This document shows, piece after piece, positions 25,032 to 33,530 of a stretch of 64,000 nucleotides of DNA (position 1 is its first letter; each line of letters starts with the position of its first letter). Under the pieces are notes generated by a model that saw only the letters and a program-made list of their open reading frames with translations, was not told the origin of the DNA and did no database searches. The position numbers and the translations under genes were made by a program. This stretch comes from CP2-2F sp034436355 (GTDB lineage Bacteria > Chloroflexota > Anaerolineae > Aggregatilineales > UBA2796), in contig DAOTVQ010000044.1 in NCBI GenBank assembly GCA_034436355.1, forward strand, positions 1-64,000. Reading direction: 5' to 3'.

Positions 25032-25649
25032 ATGAGTGATGCACCAACCAGCCAAACTGCCGTCGCCGAAGCGATGATCGCCACGCTCCGCAAAAAACTG
25101 CGTGACTTGGCAAATGAATTCGCCAATGGCGATATTAACCGTGAGCAATTCCACACGCTCTACGAGCGCTATCAGGCGCAGATCAACCTTGCCGCGCTGG
25201 TGGCAGATGAGGCTGCTGCACGCCCAACTGCCACCGCGGATGAGACGATTGCCATTCGCCGCAACCTTTCCGGCAAGGCACTGGCAATGGCAGTCTACCA
25301 CTACCGTTCTGAGCGCTTTATCGAGACGCTGGGCGGCTTTGATGTGCCGTATGCCCGCGTGCGCGATATCCTGAACACACTGCGTGAGTTGGCAGCCCAA
25401 AATGACATTGTCGAGCCGCAAACACACCCCTATGATGACCAATACTTGCTGTTTGTATCGGGCAAGTATACTGTTTCGATGATGGTCTTTTCGCATGAGC
25501 CGGTGGTGCGGCAGATCACCACCGTGCAGAACATGCACGCCGATTTCGAGGTGGCGAATGCGGCGGTGCTGCGCCATCCGCGTGTGATTGGTGAGCTGGC
25601 GGTGCCGTTCTTCTCGTTGGTCATGCGCTCTTTGGGCAAACGCACGTAG
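25032..25649 (+). CDS. Hypothetical protein, 205 aa
   Basis: I do not recognise a family. The N-terminal part (about 10-55) is a charged helix including a short repeat-like segment ANEFANGDINREQFHTLYER, similar to SHOCT-like or SCO-type helical hairpins. The rest looks alpha/beta and contains TVSMMVFSHEPVVRQITTVQ followed by NMHADFEVANAAVL, with no catalytic motif obvious to me. There are no membrane segments. The start could also be the TTG six bases upstream. It stands alone between two promoters. Confidence 0.6.
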   Translation: MSDAPTSQTAVAEAMIATLRKKLRDLANEFANGDINREQFHTLYERYQAQINLAALVADEAAARPTATADETIAIRRNLSGKALAMAVYHYRSERFIETLGGFDVPYARVRDILNTLRELAAQNDIVEPQTHPYDDQYLLFVSGKYTVSMMVFSHEPVVRQITTVQNMHADFEVANAAVLRHPRVIGELAVPFFSLVMRSLGKRT

Positions 25650-25656
25650 GTGCGCA

Positions 25657-25685
25657 TTGCGCCCGCCCTTCCGACCGCGTACAAT
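25657..25685 (+). promoter_or_regulatory. Promoter of the HTH/RsbRD-like gene
   Basis: TTGCGC (25657-25662), 17 bases, TACAAT (25680-25685). The ATG at 25726 lies 41 bases downstream, behind AAGGTGG. Confidence 0.65.
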
Positions 25686-25725
25686 AGACGTCTACATGAG
25701 AAGTCATCAGCTTTAAGGTGGCGGC

Positions 25726-26337
25726 ATGAGTGCAGATGAAGCGGTAAGCTGGGTCAGCCTGAGCGAGGCAGCCAAAATCTTGGGTGTGCATCCTGCCACA
25801 GTGCGGAACTGGGCAGATCAAGGGCATTTGCCTTCACAGCGTACGCCGGGCGGGCATCGCCGCTTCAAAGTTGCCGATCTGGAAGGCTGGGCGCAGGCGC
25901 AACGATCCAACGCTGCCCTAGAGGCGGAGGTGTTGGTGCAGAGTGCCTTAGGGCGGGTGCGCCTTGAGATCGGTGAGCGCCAATTTGCAGAGGCGGGCTG
26001 GTATCGCCACTTTGACCCGCAAGCGCGGCAGGCGATGGGCTTTTATGGGCGGCGGCTGATGGAAGTGATGCAGCGCTACCTTAGCTCACCTTCCGAGCAG
26101 GCGCTGATCGAGGCACGCGAACTTGGCTTGAAATATGGCGAGACAATCCGCAGCCAAAACTTGAAACTTGGCGAGGCAGTGGAAGGCTTTTTCGCCTTTA
26201 ACGATCTAATCCTCGACGCGATGATGCGCGTCATCGAGATGGGGCGCCCCATCGCAGAGCGTGCCAACGCCGTGCGGAAGGTCTATGCGCTCACCCGCGA
26301 GATCATCTTCGCCCTGATAGACGCCTACGAGGCGTAG
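25726..26337 (+). CDS. MerR/excisionase-type HTH protein with RsbRD-like helical sensor domain
   Basis: The 203-residue protein starts with a helix-turn-helix of the HTH_17/BldC type (SLSEAAKILGVHPATVRNWA followed by GHLPSQRTPGGHRRF). Residues about 75-203 are all-helical and resemble the N-terminal domain of RsbRD-type stressosome proteins and related regulators (ARELGLKYGETIRSQNLKLG followed by EAVEGFFAFNDLILDAM). A direct DNA-binding output joined to such a sensor is consistent with the other partner-switching proteins in the window. Target genes and signal are unknown. It has its own promoter. Confidence 0.75.
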   Translation: MSADEAVSWVSLSEAAKILGVHPATVRNWADQGHLPSQRTPGGHRRFKVADLEGWAQAQRSNAALEAEVLVQSALGRVRLEIGERQFAEAGWYRHFDPQARQAMGFYGRRLMEVMQRYLSSPSEQALIEARELGLKYGETIRSQNLKLGEAVEGFFAFNDLILDAMMRVIEMGRPIAERANAVRKVYALTREIIFALIDAYEA

Positions 26338-26406
26338 CCGATTTCCCCTTTCGGCGGATTGTGGGTACAATGCCGTCATATGCTACAAAGATTGAGGCAC
26401 TCGGCT

Positions 26407-27456
26407 ATGCTGCGACGGTTTTACGCTCAATTGCCCGCTTTTGCGCGCCCCGACCATCCCATTATGCGCTATCTGCTCCTGCGCGAAGGGCGGCGCACCA
26501 CACGTGGCAACCAGATTTTGCGTTGGCTTAGCATTGCTTTTCTGATTGCACTGCTGCCGCTGAGTGGCTGGATGATTGCCACGCGCTTCGGCACACAGCC
26601 AATTGAAACCGCCAACCGCTTTGACGCCATTTACCAGACGCTTTATTGGGCGTTGGTGGCGCTGCAAATTCTGATGCGCCTCGTGGCGATGAGCGCTACC
26701 ATCGGCGTGATTGCCACCGAAGAACGCCAGCAAACCTGGGATACCCTCAAAATCACCACAGACGGCGCGCTGCTGACCATGAAAGCCCGTTGGGCAGCCG
26801 CTTTCTACCGCTTGCTGCCCGTTCTGATTATCTTGACGTTGGCACGTGCGCTCTTCATCTTGATTGCGCTTTATGATCTGACAACCTTTCAAGGTAAGTA
26901 CATTGACATCCTGATCGGCGGCACGGTGCCTTTTGGCGAGCCGTATCTGGCGCGGGATATGGCAGAGTCAGTCGGTGTGACCAGCGGCGTGATCATCACT
27001 GCACTGGGCATGACGGCAGCCCTGATCGCACCCTTTACGGCGCTTGCCTTTGATGCCGCGCTGGGGATGTTGATCGGCACTTTGGCGCGCAGCCGATTGG
27101 CAGGCATTCTAGGGCAGTTTAGCCTAGTGCTGGTGCGCGTCTTAATTACGGGTTGGGCGCTGTGGGTTGGCGCCTCAGCGCTCACCTTGAGCCCGTTCGG
27201 CGCGCTGAACGCTTCCTTCGCCGGCAACGCGCCTTCGCCCGTGCTAGGGTGGCTAGGCGTGTTCTTCGGCATCGCAGAGGGCGACTTGGGCTTGACGGCG
27301 CTCCATTTACCCTACGTACAGCGCATGTGGGCAGATTACGATTACGGCATCTTCATCGGTTTGGCATTCTTAGGTTATGTGCTGCTGCAAGCGCTGCTGG
27401 CAAACTTGATCGTCGGTTTGGCAGCACGGCGCGCCACACGCGCCAACAAATACTAG
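26407..27456 (+). CDS. ABC-2-like multi-pass membrane protein
   Basis: The 349-residue product has about six to seven predicted membrane helices and a cytosolic EERQQTWDTLKITTDGAL segment. That segment resembles the coupling region of ABC-2-type permeases (the E-x2-x-T-W-x2-L pattern). No ATPase gene is adjacent, so it may be an orphan permease. A longer frame exists, but TACAAT at 26366-26371 is a likely -10, and GAGG lies ten bases before the ATG at 26407, so the shorter form is preferred. An ATG at 26380 is the alternative. Twelve bases after the stop lies a perfect 13-bp hairpin. Confidence 0.65.
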   Translation: MLRRFYAQLPAFARPDHPIMRYLLLREGRRTTRGNQILRWLSIAFLIALLPLSGWMIATRFGTQPIETANRFDAIYQTLYWALVALQILMRLVAMSATIGVIATEERQQTWDTLKITTDGALLTMKARWAAAFYRLLPVLIILTLARALFILIALYDLTTFQGKYIDILIGGTVPFGEPYLARDMAESVGVTSGVIITALGMTAALIAPFTALAFDAALGMLIGTLARSRLAGILGQFSLVLVRVLITGWALWVGASALTLSPFGALNASFAGNAPSPVLGWLGVFFGIAEGDLGLTALHLPYVQRMWADYDYGIFIGLAFLGYVLLQALLANLIVGLAARRATRANKY

Positions 27457-27467
27457 CCCCAGCTCTT

Positions 27468-27506
27468 TGTGTTGGCGCACTAAGAGGAGTATTGTGCGCC
27501 AACACA
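27468..27506 (+). repeat. Perfect 13-bp inverted repeat with AGAGGAG in its loop
   Basis: TGTGTTGGCGCAC (27468-27480) and GTGCGCCAACACA (27494-27506) form a perfect stem around a 13-base loop that contains the Shine-Dalgarno-like AGAGGAG. No T-run follows, so it is a poor intrinsic terminator. The 3' arm begins with GTG, the possible start of a 25-codon frame. Confidence 0.6.
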
Positions 27507-27571
27507 TCACAGTTTCCTCACAATTTTGCCAATGTAATGTACTTTCACACAAAGGCTGTTGTATTGTGTAA
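27494..27571 (+). CDS. Possible Cys-rich micro-ORF starting inside a hairpin
   Basis: A GTG-initiated 25-codon frame begins with the 3' arm of the hairpin at 27468-27506, four bases after AGAGGAG. The peptide has four Cys (FCQCN and GCC segments). It could be a regulated leader peptide of the downstream SpoIIAA-like pair, or chance. Only conservation or ribosome profiling would tell. Confidence 0.25.
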   Translation: MRQHITVSSQFCQCNVLSHKGCCIV

Positions 27572-27606
27572 GCAGTCCCTGTCTCTTAGTGAAAAGGTAT
27601 ACACTG

Positions 27607-27993
27607 ATGCCCATGCATGTCGAGCCAAACGTCCAAGAGCGTATTTTGATAACACGCTTTGTCAGCCCTGTTGATCCTGAGCGCAATGTGCCAGCCTCCA
27701 TTCAGGCACTTACCGAGTTTGCGCGCCAAGTGGAAGGTACTTTCTTCGTAATCTCTGATGTGCGCGAATTTGACCTGACCTTCGATGCCATTACTGAAGC
27801 ACTGGACATGGTGCGTCGTTCACTGGTAGGCATCCCCATACGTGCTGTGGTGATCGGCTCAGGCAAAATGGTGGAACTAGCTGCCCAAGCCATCACCCAA
27901 AAGCAGTACGGCAGCTTTGACATGGCGAAAGTGTTTGCTACTGATGAAGAAGCACTTGCCTATTGCCGAGCCGAACTTCAGAAGCTTGATTAA
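27607..27993 (+). CDS. SpoIIAA/STAS-like protein, tandem paralogue 1
   Basis: This 128-residue protein has an N-terminal MPMHVEPNVQERIL strand, a middle EALDMVRRSLVGIPIRAVVI and a C-terminal ATDEEALAYCRAEL helix, an arrangement like SpoIIAA/SEC14-type STAS proteins. It is a close paralogue of the next gene, of identical length. The shared opening MPxxxEPNxxER fixes the ATG at 27607, with AAAAGG nine bases upstream. There is no obvious phosphorylatable Ser in the usual place. Its role is unknown and a protein-protein switch is plausible. Confidence 0.65.
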   Translation: MPMHVEPNVQERILITRFVSPVDPERNVPASIQALTEFARQVEGTFFVISDVREFDLTFDAITEALDMVRRSLVGIPIRAVVIGSGKMVELAAQAITQKQYGSFDMAKVFATDEEALAYCRAELQKLD

Positions 27994-28025
27994 CTGCTGA
28001 ACTTGTAAGCAGAAGGAGCGTTCAA

Positions 28026-28412
28026 ATGCCTATTCAGTTTGAGCCAAACATCCGAGAACGTGTAATTATACTTCGGTATGTTAACCCCGTTGATCCTGAG
28101 CGCGATGTGCCAGCCGCCATTCAGGCACTTGCCGACTTTGGGCGCCAAGTGCAAGGCGTTTTCTATGCCGTTACTGATGTGCGCGAATTCAGGTTAACCT
28201 TCGACACCCTCACTGAATCGCTGGATATGGTGCGTCGTTCACTGGTAGGCATCCCTGTACGCTTTGCGGTCATTGGTTCGGGCAACCTGATCGAACTGGC
28301 TGCCCAAGCCATCGCCCAGCAGCAGTATGGCGGCTTTGAAATGGCAAAGGTGTTTGCCACGGAAGCAGAAGCGCTTGCCTACTGCCGCACCGAGCTAGGC
28401 AAACTTACCTAA
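28026..28412 (+). CDS. SpoIIAA/STAS-like protein, tandem paralogue 2
   Basis: The 128-residue product is a tandem duplicate of the preceding gene. The proteins share NPVDPER/SPVDPER, TDVREF/SDVREF, LDMVRRSLVGIP and AQAIxQxQYGxFxMAKVFAT. At DNA level a 29-base stretch (28227-28255) is identical to 27808-27836. GAAGGAG seven bases before the ATG gives it a strong ribosome binding site. A third, more distant paralogue is encoded at 48995. The close copies suggest recent duplication and possible heteromeric partners. Confidence 0.65.
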   Translation: MPIQFEPNIRERVIILRYVNPVDPERDVPAAIQALADFGRQVQGVFYAVTDVREFRLTFDTLTESLDMVRRSLVGIPVRFAVIGSGNLIELAAQAIAQQQYGGFEMAKVFATEAEALAYCRTELGKLT

Positions 28413-28451
28413 GCTACTTTAGAACGCGCCTGCAAGCCTAAAGCACACTAA

Positions 28452-28480
28452 TTGCCCTGTGCGCTGCGCCGTGCTATACT
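28452..28480 (+). promoter_or_regulatory. Promoter of the DnaQ-DinG gene
   Basis: TTGCCC (28452-28457), 17 bases, TATACT (28475-28480) preceded by TGC, giving an extended -10. It overlaps the longest open frame, which supports the downstream ATG at 28539 as the real start. Confidence 0.7.
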
Positions 28481-28538
28481 GCACGGCGTTTTTCATGTAT
28501 GCCGCGCCTATGCTCGGCTAGAACGGATAAACGTCGCT

Positions 28539-31256
28539 ATGCGCGGTATATTGGTCGCCCTTGACCTTGAGACGAGCGGACTCGACCCTGCTGACGCGCA
28601 GATTATCGAGATTGGCGCGGCAAAATTCCGCGATGGCGAGATTGTTGAGACCTACAGCACGTTGGTCAACCCTGTGGTGCCTATTCCCGCCCGCGTCACC
28701 GATATCACCGGCATTCGCAATGAAGATATGATCGGCGCGCCGAAGATTGCCCAAGTGCTGCCTGATCTAGAGGCATTCGTAGGCGATGCGGTGCTGGTTG
28801 GGCATAACGTTGAGTTCGATCTGCGCTTTTTGCACAAGCAAAAGGTGTTGATGGCAAACCAGGCGGTGGATACCTACGAACTGGCATCCGTGCTGCTGCC
28901 AACTGCCAGCCGCTATAACCTCAACGCGCTGATGCAGGTCTTTCACATCGCGCCGGAAGGCGATTATCACCGCGCCCTGACCGATGCCATCGCCAGCGGG
29001 CGTCTGTATCATGCCCTGTGGCAAAAGTTGGTGGCGCTGCCGATCAGCTTGCTGCGTGAGATCGCACATTTGGCGGCAGCCCTGCATTGGCGCGGCAGCC
29101 TGCCCTTTGAGGCAGCCTTGCGCGAGCGCCGCACCGATCCGTTGAGCCTTGCTGATCCGCTGGCAAATGCCTTCCGCGCCGCGCCCGATCAAGCACCGCT
29201 TGCGCCACAGCCCGATCCGCCCACACCCGCCGACTCAACGCCTGAGCCTATCCTCACCGTCTTCAGCACCAATCAAATCCTGCTGTTGGAAACACCACCC
29301 AACACCGAACAACCGCCTAGCTACCTTCAGGCAGCCGCGCAGTGGGCAATCCGAAACGGCGCGCCGTTGGTCATCGCGCATGGCGGCGAAACATTCCGCA
29401 AGCACCTGCAAGAGCGCGATCTGCCCGCGCTGCAAGCTGCTTACCCGCACCTGCGCGCTCAGGTTGTGCGCCGCCGCGCCGAATACCTCTGCCCTGCGCG
29501 CCTCGCCATTTTGCGGCGGCAAGGCGTGCAGAATGTTGAAGAACTGCGCCTGCTGGCAAAAACGCTGATCTGGTTGGCGGAAGGCGGCGCGGCGCACGCT
29601 GAACAGCCTTCTATACGCGGCGGTGGTGAGTATGTGGCGTGGGCGCAGTTGAACGCGGAAGCAGAAAGCTGCACCGCTGCGCGCTGCCAGACGCAGATGG
29701 GCGGCGCTTGCCCTATGCACCGTGATCGGCAGCAGGCAGCCGCTGCACACCTGATCGTTGTGGATCACGGCACTTTGGCAGCCGAGATCAGCGGGCGTGA
29801 TCCACTCTTGCCGCCCTTTACACGCCTTGTAGTAGATGAGGCGAATCTGCTGGAAGACCTTGCCACCGAAAGCCAGCACACACGCCTTGATGCAGCGCGC
29901 ATCAGGCGGCAGTTGGCAGAGATCAACAACGCGCAGCACGGCTTGATCGGTGATGTGCTGGCAGCCGCCAAAGGCAGCTTGCCGCCTAAAGCGGATGGGC
30001 AACTCACGCGCTTTTGCAGCAACCTTGCCGATGCTGCCATGCAAGCGCCTTACCACCTAGAGAGCCTATTCCGTGCGCTGCAGGCTTTTCTGGAAGCTAC
30101 CACCGACTCTCGCCCTAGTGACTATGCGCTCAATATCCGCCTCACCAACGATCTGCGCGGCAAGGCAGCCTTTGGGCAAGTGCGCGCTGCATGGAGCATC
30201 TTCAGCCAGTTCACTGAGGCGCTTGCCGAAGCGCTAGGGCAGCTGGGGAAACAATTGGTGATCTACCATGAAAAATACGCCCTGCCACGCGATCTCGCCT
30301 ACCGTGCCGAAGGTGCAGCGCAAGTGGTGTGGCACTTGCATCACATGCTGGATGCCTGCATCAGCGGGCAGCGCCCAGAGTTCGTCTTTTGGGCAGAGAT
30401 CAGTACCGACCCTGAGCGTTCTAACAAACTCACGTTGCACAGCGCTCCTGTGCAGCCGGGCGCGCTGCTGCAAACCAACCTGTGGCGCAGATTGGATGCT
30501 GCGTTGATCACGGGTGCGGCACTGCGCGTTGGCGGCGATTTCAGCTATGTGCGCGAGCGGCTTGGGCTGCCGCCGCAGGTTGCCACGCAGGTGCTGCCCA
30601 GCGCGCATGCAGCGGCACGCAGCGCCCTGATCTTCTTGCCGACCGATGCGCCAGAGCCAACCGAAGGCGAGCGCTACGCACGTTACCTTGAGCGGGCCGT
30701 GATTGAGTTGGCAGTTGCCACCGATGGGCGCTTGCTCGGCTTGTTCAGCAGCTTCACGCAATTGCGCCAATCATCACAGACCATCGCGGCGCGCTTGAAA
30801 CTCGGCAACATCAGCACCTTTGATCAATCCGACGGCACTAGCCAAAGCGCCTTGCTCGAAAACTTCCGTGCGTTGGGCGAAAAAGCCGTGCTGCTGGGCG
30901 TGCGTGGCGGATGGGATGATGTTGCCTTTCGTGAGGACGATCTGCGCGCTGTGCTGCTGACGCGCTTGCCGTTCGCCGTACCAAACGATCCGCTTTTTGT
31001 GGCGCGTGGCGAAAGCTACGAAAACGCCTTCCAGCATTACGCTGTGCCATCGGCTGTGCTGCGCTTTCGGCAGGCAATTGGCAGGCTGATCGAAGGTAGG
31101 GCAACGCGCAGCGTCGTAGTTATTCTGGATAAACGCATGATCAGCCGCGACTACGCCCAAATTTTCCTTGATAGTTTGCCGCCTAGCACCATTCGGCGCG
31201 CACCGCTGGCGGACTTAGCAGGTATGGCGCGCCAATGGCTGGCAGAGGAAAACTAG
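28539..31256 (+). CDS. DnaQ-type exonuclease fused to DinG-like helicase lacking Walker A
   Basis: The 905-residue protein has an N-terminal DEDDh 3'-5' exonuclease (residues 1-165) with ALDLETSGLDP, VGHNVEFDLRF and the YHRALTDAIAS histidine motif, all intact. The rest follows DinG/XPD order. Motif I (normally GTGTGKS) reads ETPPNTEQPPSYL at 251-263. Four Fe-S-type cysteines are present (YLCPARL, then CTAARCQTQMGGACP). Motif II reads VVDEANLLED, and QAIGRLIEGRA stands for motif VI. The exonuclease is probably active and the helicase probably not. Endonuclease V follows after three bases, so repair is the likely setting. Confidence 0.85.
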   Translation: MRGILVALDLETSGLDPADAQIIEIGAAKFRDGEIVETYSTLVNPVVPIPARVTDITGIRNEDMIGAPKIAQVLPDLEAFVGDAVLVGHNVEFDLRFLHKQKVLMANQAVDTYELASVLLPTASRYNLNALMQVFHIAPEGDYHRALTDAIASGRLYHALWQKLVALPISLLREIAHLAAALHWRGSLPFEAALRERRTDPLSLADPLANAFRAAPDQAPLAPQPDPPTPADSTPEPILTVFSTNQILLLETPPNTEQPPSYLQAAAQWAIRNGAPLVIAHGGETFRKHLQERDLPALQAAYPHLRAQVVRRRAEYLCPARLAILRRQGVQNVEELRLLAKTLIWLAEGGAAHAEQPSIRGGGEYVAWAQLNAEAESCTAARCQTQMGGACPMHRDRQQAAAAHLIVVDHGTLAAEISGRDPLLPPFTRLVVDEANLLEDLATESQHTRLDAARIRRQLAEINNAQHGLIGDVLAAAKGSLPPKADGQLTRFCSNLADAAMQAPYHLESLFRALQAFLEATTDSRPSDYALNIRLTNDLRGKAAFGQVRAAWSIFSQFTEALAEALGQLGKQLVIYHEKYALPRDLAYRAEGAAQVVWHLHHMLDACISGQRPEFVFWAEISTDPERSNKLTLHSAPVQPGALLQTNLWRRLDAALITGAALRVGGDFSYVRERLGLPPQVATQVLPSAHAAARSALIFLPTDAPEPTEGERYARYLERAVIELAVATDGRLLGLFSSFTQLRQSSQTIAARLKLGNISTFDQSDGTSQSALLENFRALGEKAVLLGVRGGWDDVAFREDDLRAVLLTRLPFAVPNDPLFVARGESYENAFQHYAVPSAVLRFRQAIGRLIEGRATRSVVVILDKRMISRDYAQIFLDSLPPSTIRRAPLADLAGMARQWLAEEN

Positions 31257-31259
31257 CGC

Positions 31260-31922
31260 GTGGAGATTCGACACCTGCATGAGTGGACGCTAACGCCAAG
31301 CCAAGCCGTTGATCTTCAGCGCCGCTTGGCAGCCCAAGTGGTGGATAGGCAGCCGCTGCCGCTGGAAGCGGTGCGCTCTGTGGCAGGTGTGGATGTCAGT
31401 GTGAAGGATAACCTTTCGCAAGCGGCGGTCGTCGTGCTGAGTTTTCCCGCGCTCAAGGTGATCGAAACAGTCACCGCGCAGCTTGAAACGCCATTCCCAT
31501 ACATTAGCGGCTTGCTCAGCTTCCGTGAAGCGCCGGTGCTGCTTAAGGCGTTTGCACTGCTCAGCCACGCGCCGAATGTGTTCCTGTTCGATGGCATGGG
31601 CAAAATTCACCCGCGCCGTTTCGGGATTGCCTGCCACATGGGCTTGTGGCTGAACAAACCAAGCATCGGCTGTGGCAAAACGCCCTACATCGGCACCTAT
31701 GTTGAGCCGCCGCACGAGCGTGGCAGCTACACTGATCTGCGCGACAAAGGCGAAGTGATCGGCGTTGTGCTGCGGACGCGCAGCAACGTCAAGCCGATTT
31801 ACGTCTCGGTTGGGCATTTAATCGATCTAGAGAGCGCCCGCCAAATTGTTATGGCATGTACAACGCGCTACCGCTTGCCCGAACCGATTCGGCAAGCGCA
31901 TCAGGCGGCGGGCAACTTCTAG
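31260..31922 (+). CDS. nfi: Endonuclease V (deoxyinosine 3' endonuclease)
   Basis: This 220-residue enzyme nicks DNA one base 3' of deoxyinosine in alternative excision repair. Visible signatures are VAGVDVSVKD (first Asp), FPYISGLLSFREAPVLL with the damage-pocket PYxxGxLxxRE, FDGMGKIHPRRFGIACHMGL, and the C-terminal TTRYRLPEPIRQAH. The GTG start follows the DnaQ-DinG stop by three bases, so the two share a transcript. All catalytic acidic residues appear present. Confidence 0.94.
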   Translation: MEIRHLHEWTLTPSQAVDLQRRLAAQVVDRQPLPLEAVRSVAGVDVSVKDNLSQAAVVVLSFPALKVIETVTAQLETPFPYISGLLSFREAPVLLKAFALLSHAPNVFLFDGMGKIHPRRFGIACHMGLWLNKPSIGCGKTPYIGTYVEPPHERGSYTDLRDKGEVIGVVLRTRSNVKPIYVSVGHLIDLESARQIVMACTTRYRLPEPIRQAHQAAGNF

Positions 31923-32043
31923 CCTATCTCTTCCGTCATTTTTGAAATGCGTTTACGTTCACCTTGCCTGTGTTGGCTGAATTACCTCATCCTGCTTAAG
32001 ATTGAGAGTGTATTAGGCAGTTTAGAGGCTAGGGACAACTGAC

Positions 32044-32397
32044 GTGATCAACGCTGGCGGCGCGCTGCTGCTCTTCACCTTGTTAGCAGGGCTGCTGCTG
32101 TTGGTGCAGCGCACCGAACGCAAACGCCGCATCATCACTTTTTTATTTGTGCTGTTCGGTATGTATATCGTGAGTGCCTACGGCCTCTACCGCATGTCAG
32201 AGGCTTGCCCATTCATGCTGCTGGGGCGTTGTGCGCTGCCAAGCTATGTTGAGCGCACCCGCCTAATCGCCTACAACACGCTCAACTTGGCTATTATCGC
32301 AGCACTGCTGTTTAACGGCTTGTTCTGGGCGCTGATCGGGCGGTACAATCCGCCCGCCTCTAGCGACGAAATCCGCGTGTTGGGCATCAATGACTGA
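32044..32397 (+). CDS. Small three-helix membrane protein, unknown
   Basis: The 117-residue product has three predicted membrane helices at about 5-23, 31-50 and 77-97, separated by a short extracytoplasmic loop with two Cys (EACPFMLLGRCALP). It starts at GTG and has no recognised family. The next membrane protein begins 11 bases after its stop, so the two are probably one unit. The 120 bases before it hold only a weak promoter candidate (TTGAGA at 32002). Confidence 0.5.
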   Translation: MINAGGALLLFTLLAGLLLLVQRTERKRRIITFLFVLFGMYIVSAYGLYRMSEACPFMLLGRCALPSYVERTRLIAYNTLNLAIIAALLFNGLFWALIGRYNPPASSDEIRVLGIND

Positions 32398-32408
32398 AAG
32401 GGAACGCC

Positions 32409-33467
32409 ATGACCACTGATCAAAGGCAAACGCCGCCGCGCACGCTGCGCGAGGCGCTCACACGGCTGCGGCAAAACTTTAAGCCACGCACGCGCTTGCC
32501 GATCTGGCGGCTGCGCTTGGTCTTTGGCTTAACGCTGCTAACCTTTTCAGAAGTGATCGTCTGGCAAAATCCAACGGCGCGGGCTTGGTATGAGTGGCTG
32601 GTCTTAGGCGTTCTGTATGTAGCGTTGGGCGGCTTTCTGCTGGATGTGATCGTGCGCTTTCAGGTGCATACGCCGGCTGCCATTGGCTTGGCGTGCGGCG
32701 TTTATGGCGTGTTGAGCGGTTCACTGGTTAATCACGGCGCCTATCACAACATGCCCATTGGCTTGATTGTGCGTGTGCTGGGTTTGCAGGTTGGGGCGGG
32801 CTTCCTCGCCCTGATGTTGTTCATCATCGTGATGCGCGGCGTGTCGCCACATCCGCTGGCACTGGGCGCGTCGGCATTAGTGGGCGTGGCGTGGGGCATT
32901 TGGGCGGCGTGGTATCCTACCTTGCCAAACATTGCTTGGGAAGTGCCTATCCGCCAAACGGCACAATTTTACTTGATCGTCCCATTGATTGGTTTGGGTG
33001 CGCTGTATGCCTTTTTCATGCCGCGCTTTGAGGTGCTGCGTGAGCTTAACCTGAACTTGCTGTGGTGGGAGATGATCCTGTGTGGCGCGCCGCTGTTCCT
33101 CAGCCTGCTTATCGGCATCCTCAACAACACCATTCCCGCCTTAGGGCTAATTCTGCCGGCGGCTATCCTCGCCTTCTGCCTGTGGGCGCTGCGCTTTCAG
33201 CAACCGGAGAGCGATCCTTCAATCATCGCGCAGATCACCTTCAGCGCGCCGAGCCTGATCCCTTATACACTGTTGGTGGCACCGCTGATCATCTTCGGCA
33301 TCGCTGCTTTTGATGCCACACGCGGCGATCTGTTCGCAGTTGGCAACCTACTCTACATCATTGTGGCGGGCTTTGGCAGCGCGTGGCTGCCCTTTGCCTC
33401 AGGGCTGATCTTCTGGATGGTGCTGCGGACGGAATATCCAGCACGGCGTAAAAAGCGGGTAAAATAG
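32409..33467 (+). CDS. Multi-pass membrane protein, unknown
   Basis: The 352-residue protein has a basic cytosolic N-terminus (about 35 residues) followed by nine or ten predicted membrane helices. No transporter signature is obvious to me. A GGAAC lies upstream of the ATG. It is preceded 11 bases earlier by the small three-helix protein, and the pair looks like a two-component membrane complex of unknown role. Its 3' end lies just before coaBC. Confidence 0.5.
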   Translation: MTTDQRQTPPRTLREALTRLRQNFKPRTRLPIWRLRLVFGLTLLTFSEVIVWQNPTARAWYEWLVLGVLYVALGGFLLDVIVRFQVHTPAAIGLACGVYGVLSGSLVNHGAYHNMPIGLIVRVLGLQVGAGFLALMLFIIVMRGVSPHPLALGASALVGVAWGIWAAWYPTLPNIAWEVPIRQTAQFYLIVPLIGLGALYAFFMPRFEVLRELNLNLLWWEMILCGAPLFLSLLIGILNNTIPALGLILPAAILAFCLWALRFQQPESDPSIIAQITFSAPSLIPYTLLVAPLIIFGIAAFDATRGDLFAVGNLLYIIVAGFGSAWLPFASGLIFWMVLRTEYPARRKKRVK

Positions 33468-33530
33468 CCACACCTTCGGGTAAAATTGCTTAAAAACATG
33501 CCGAACAACACGGCATAGGCAGGATTTATT

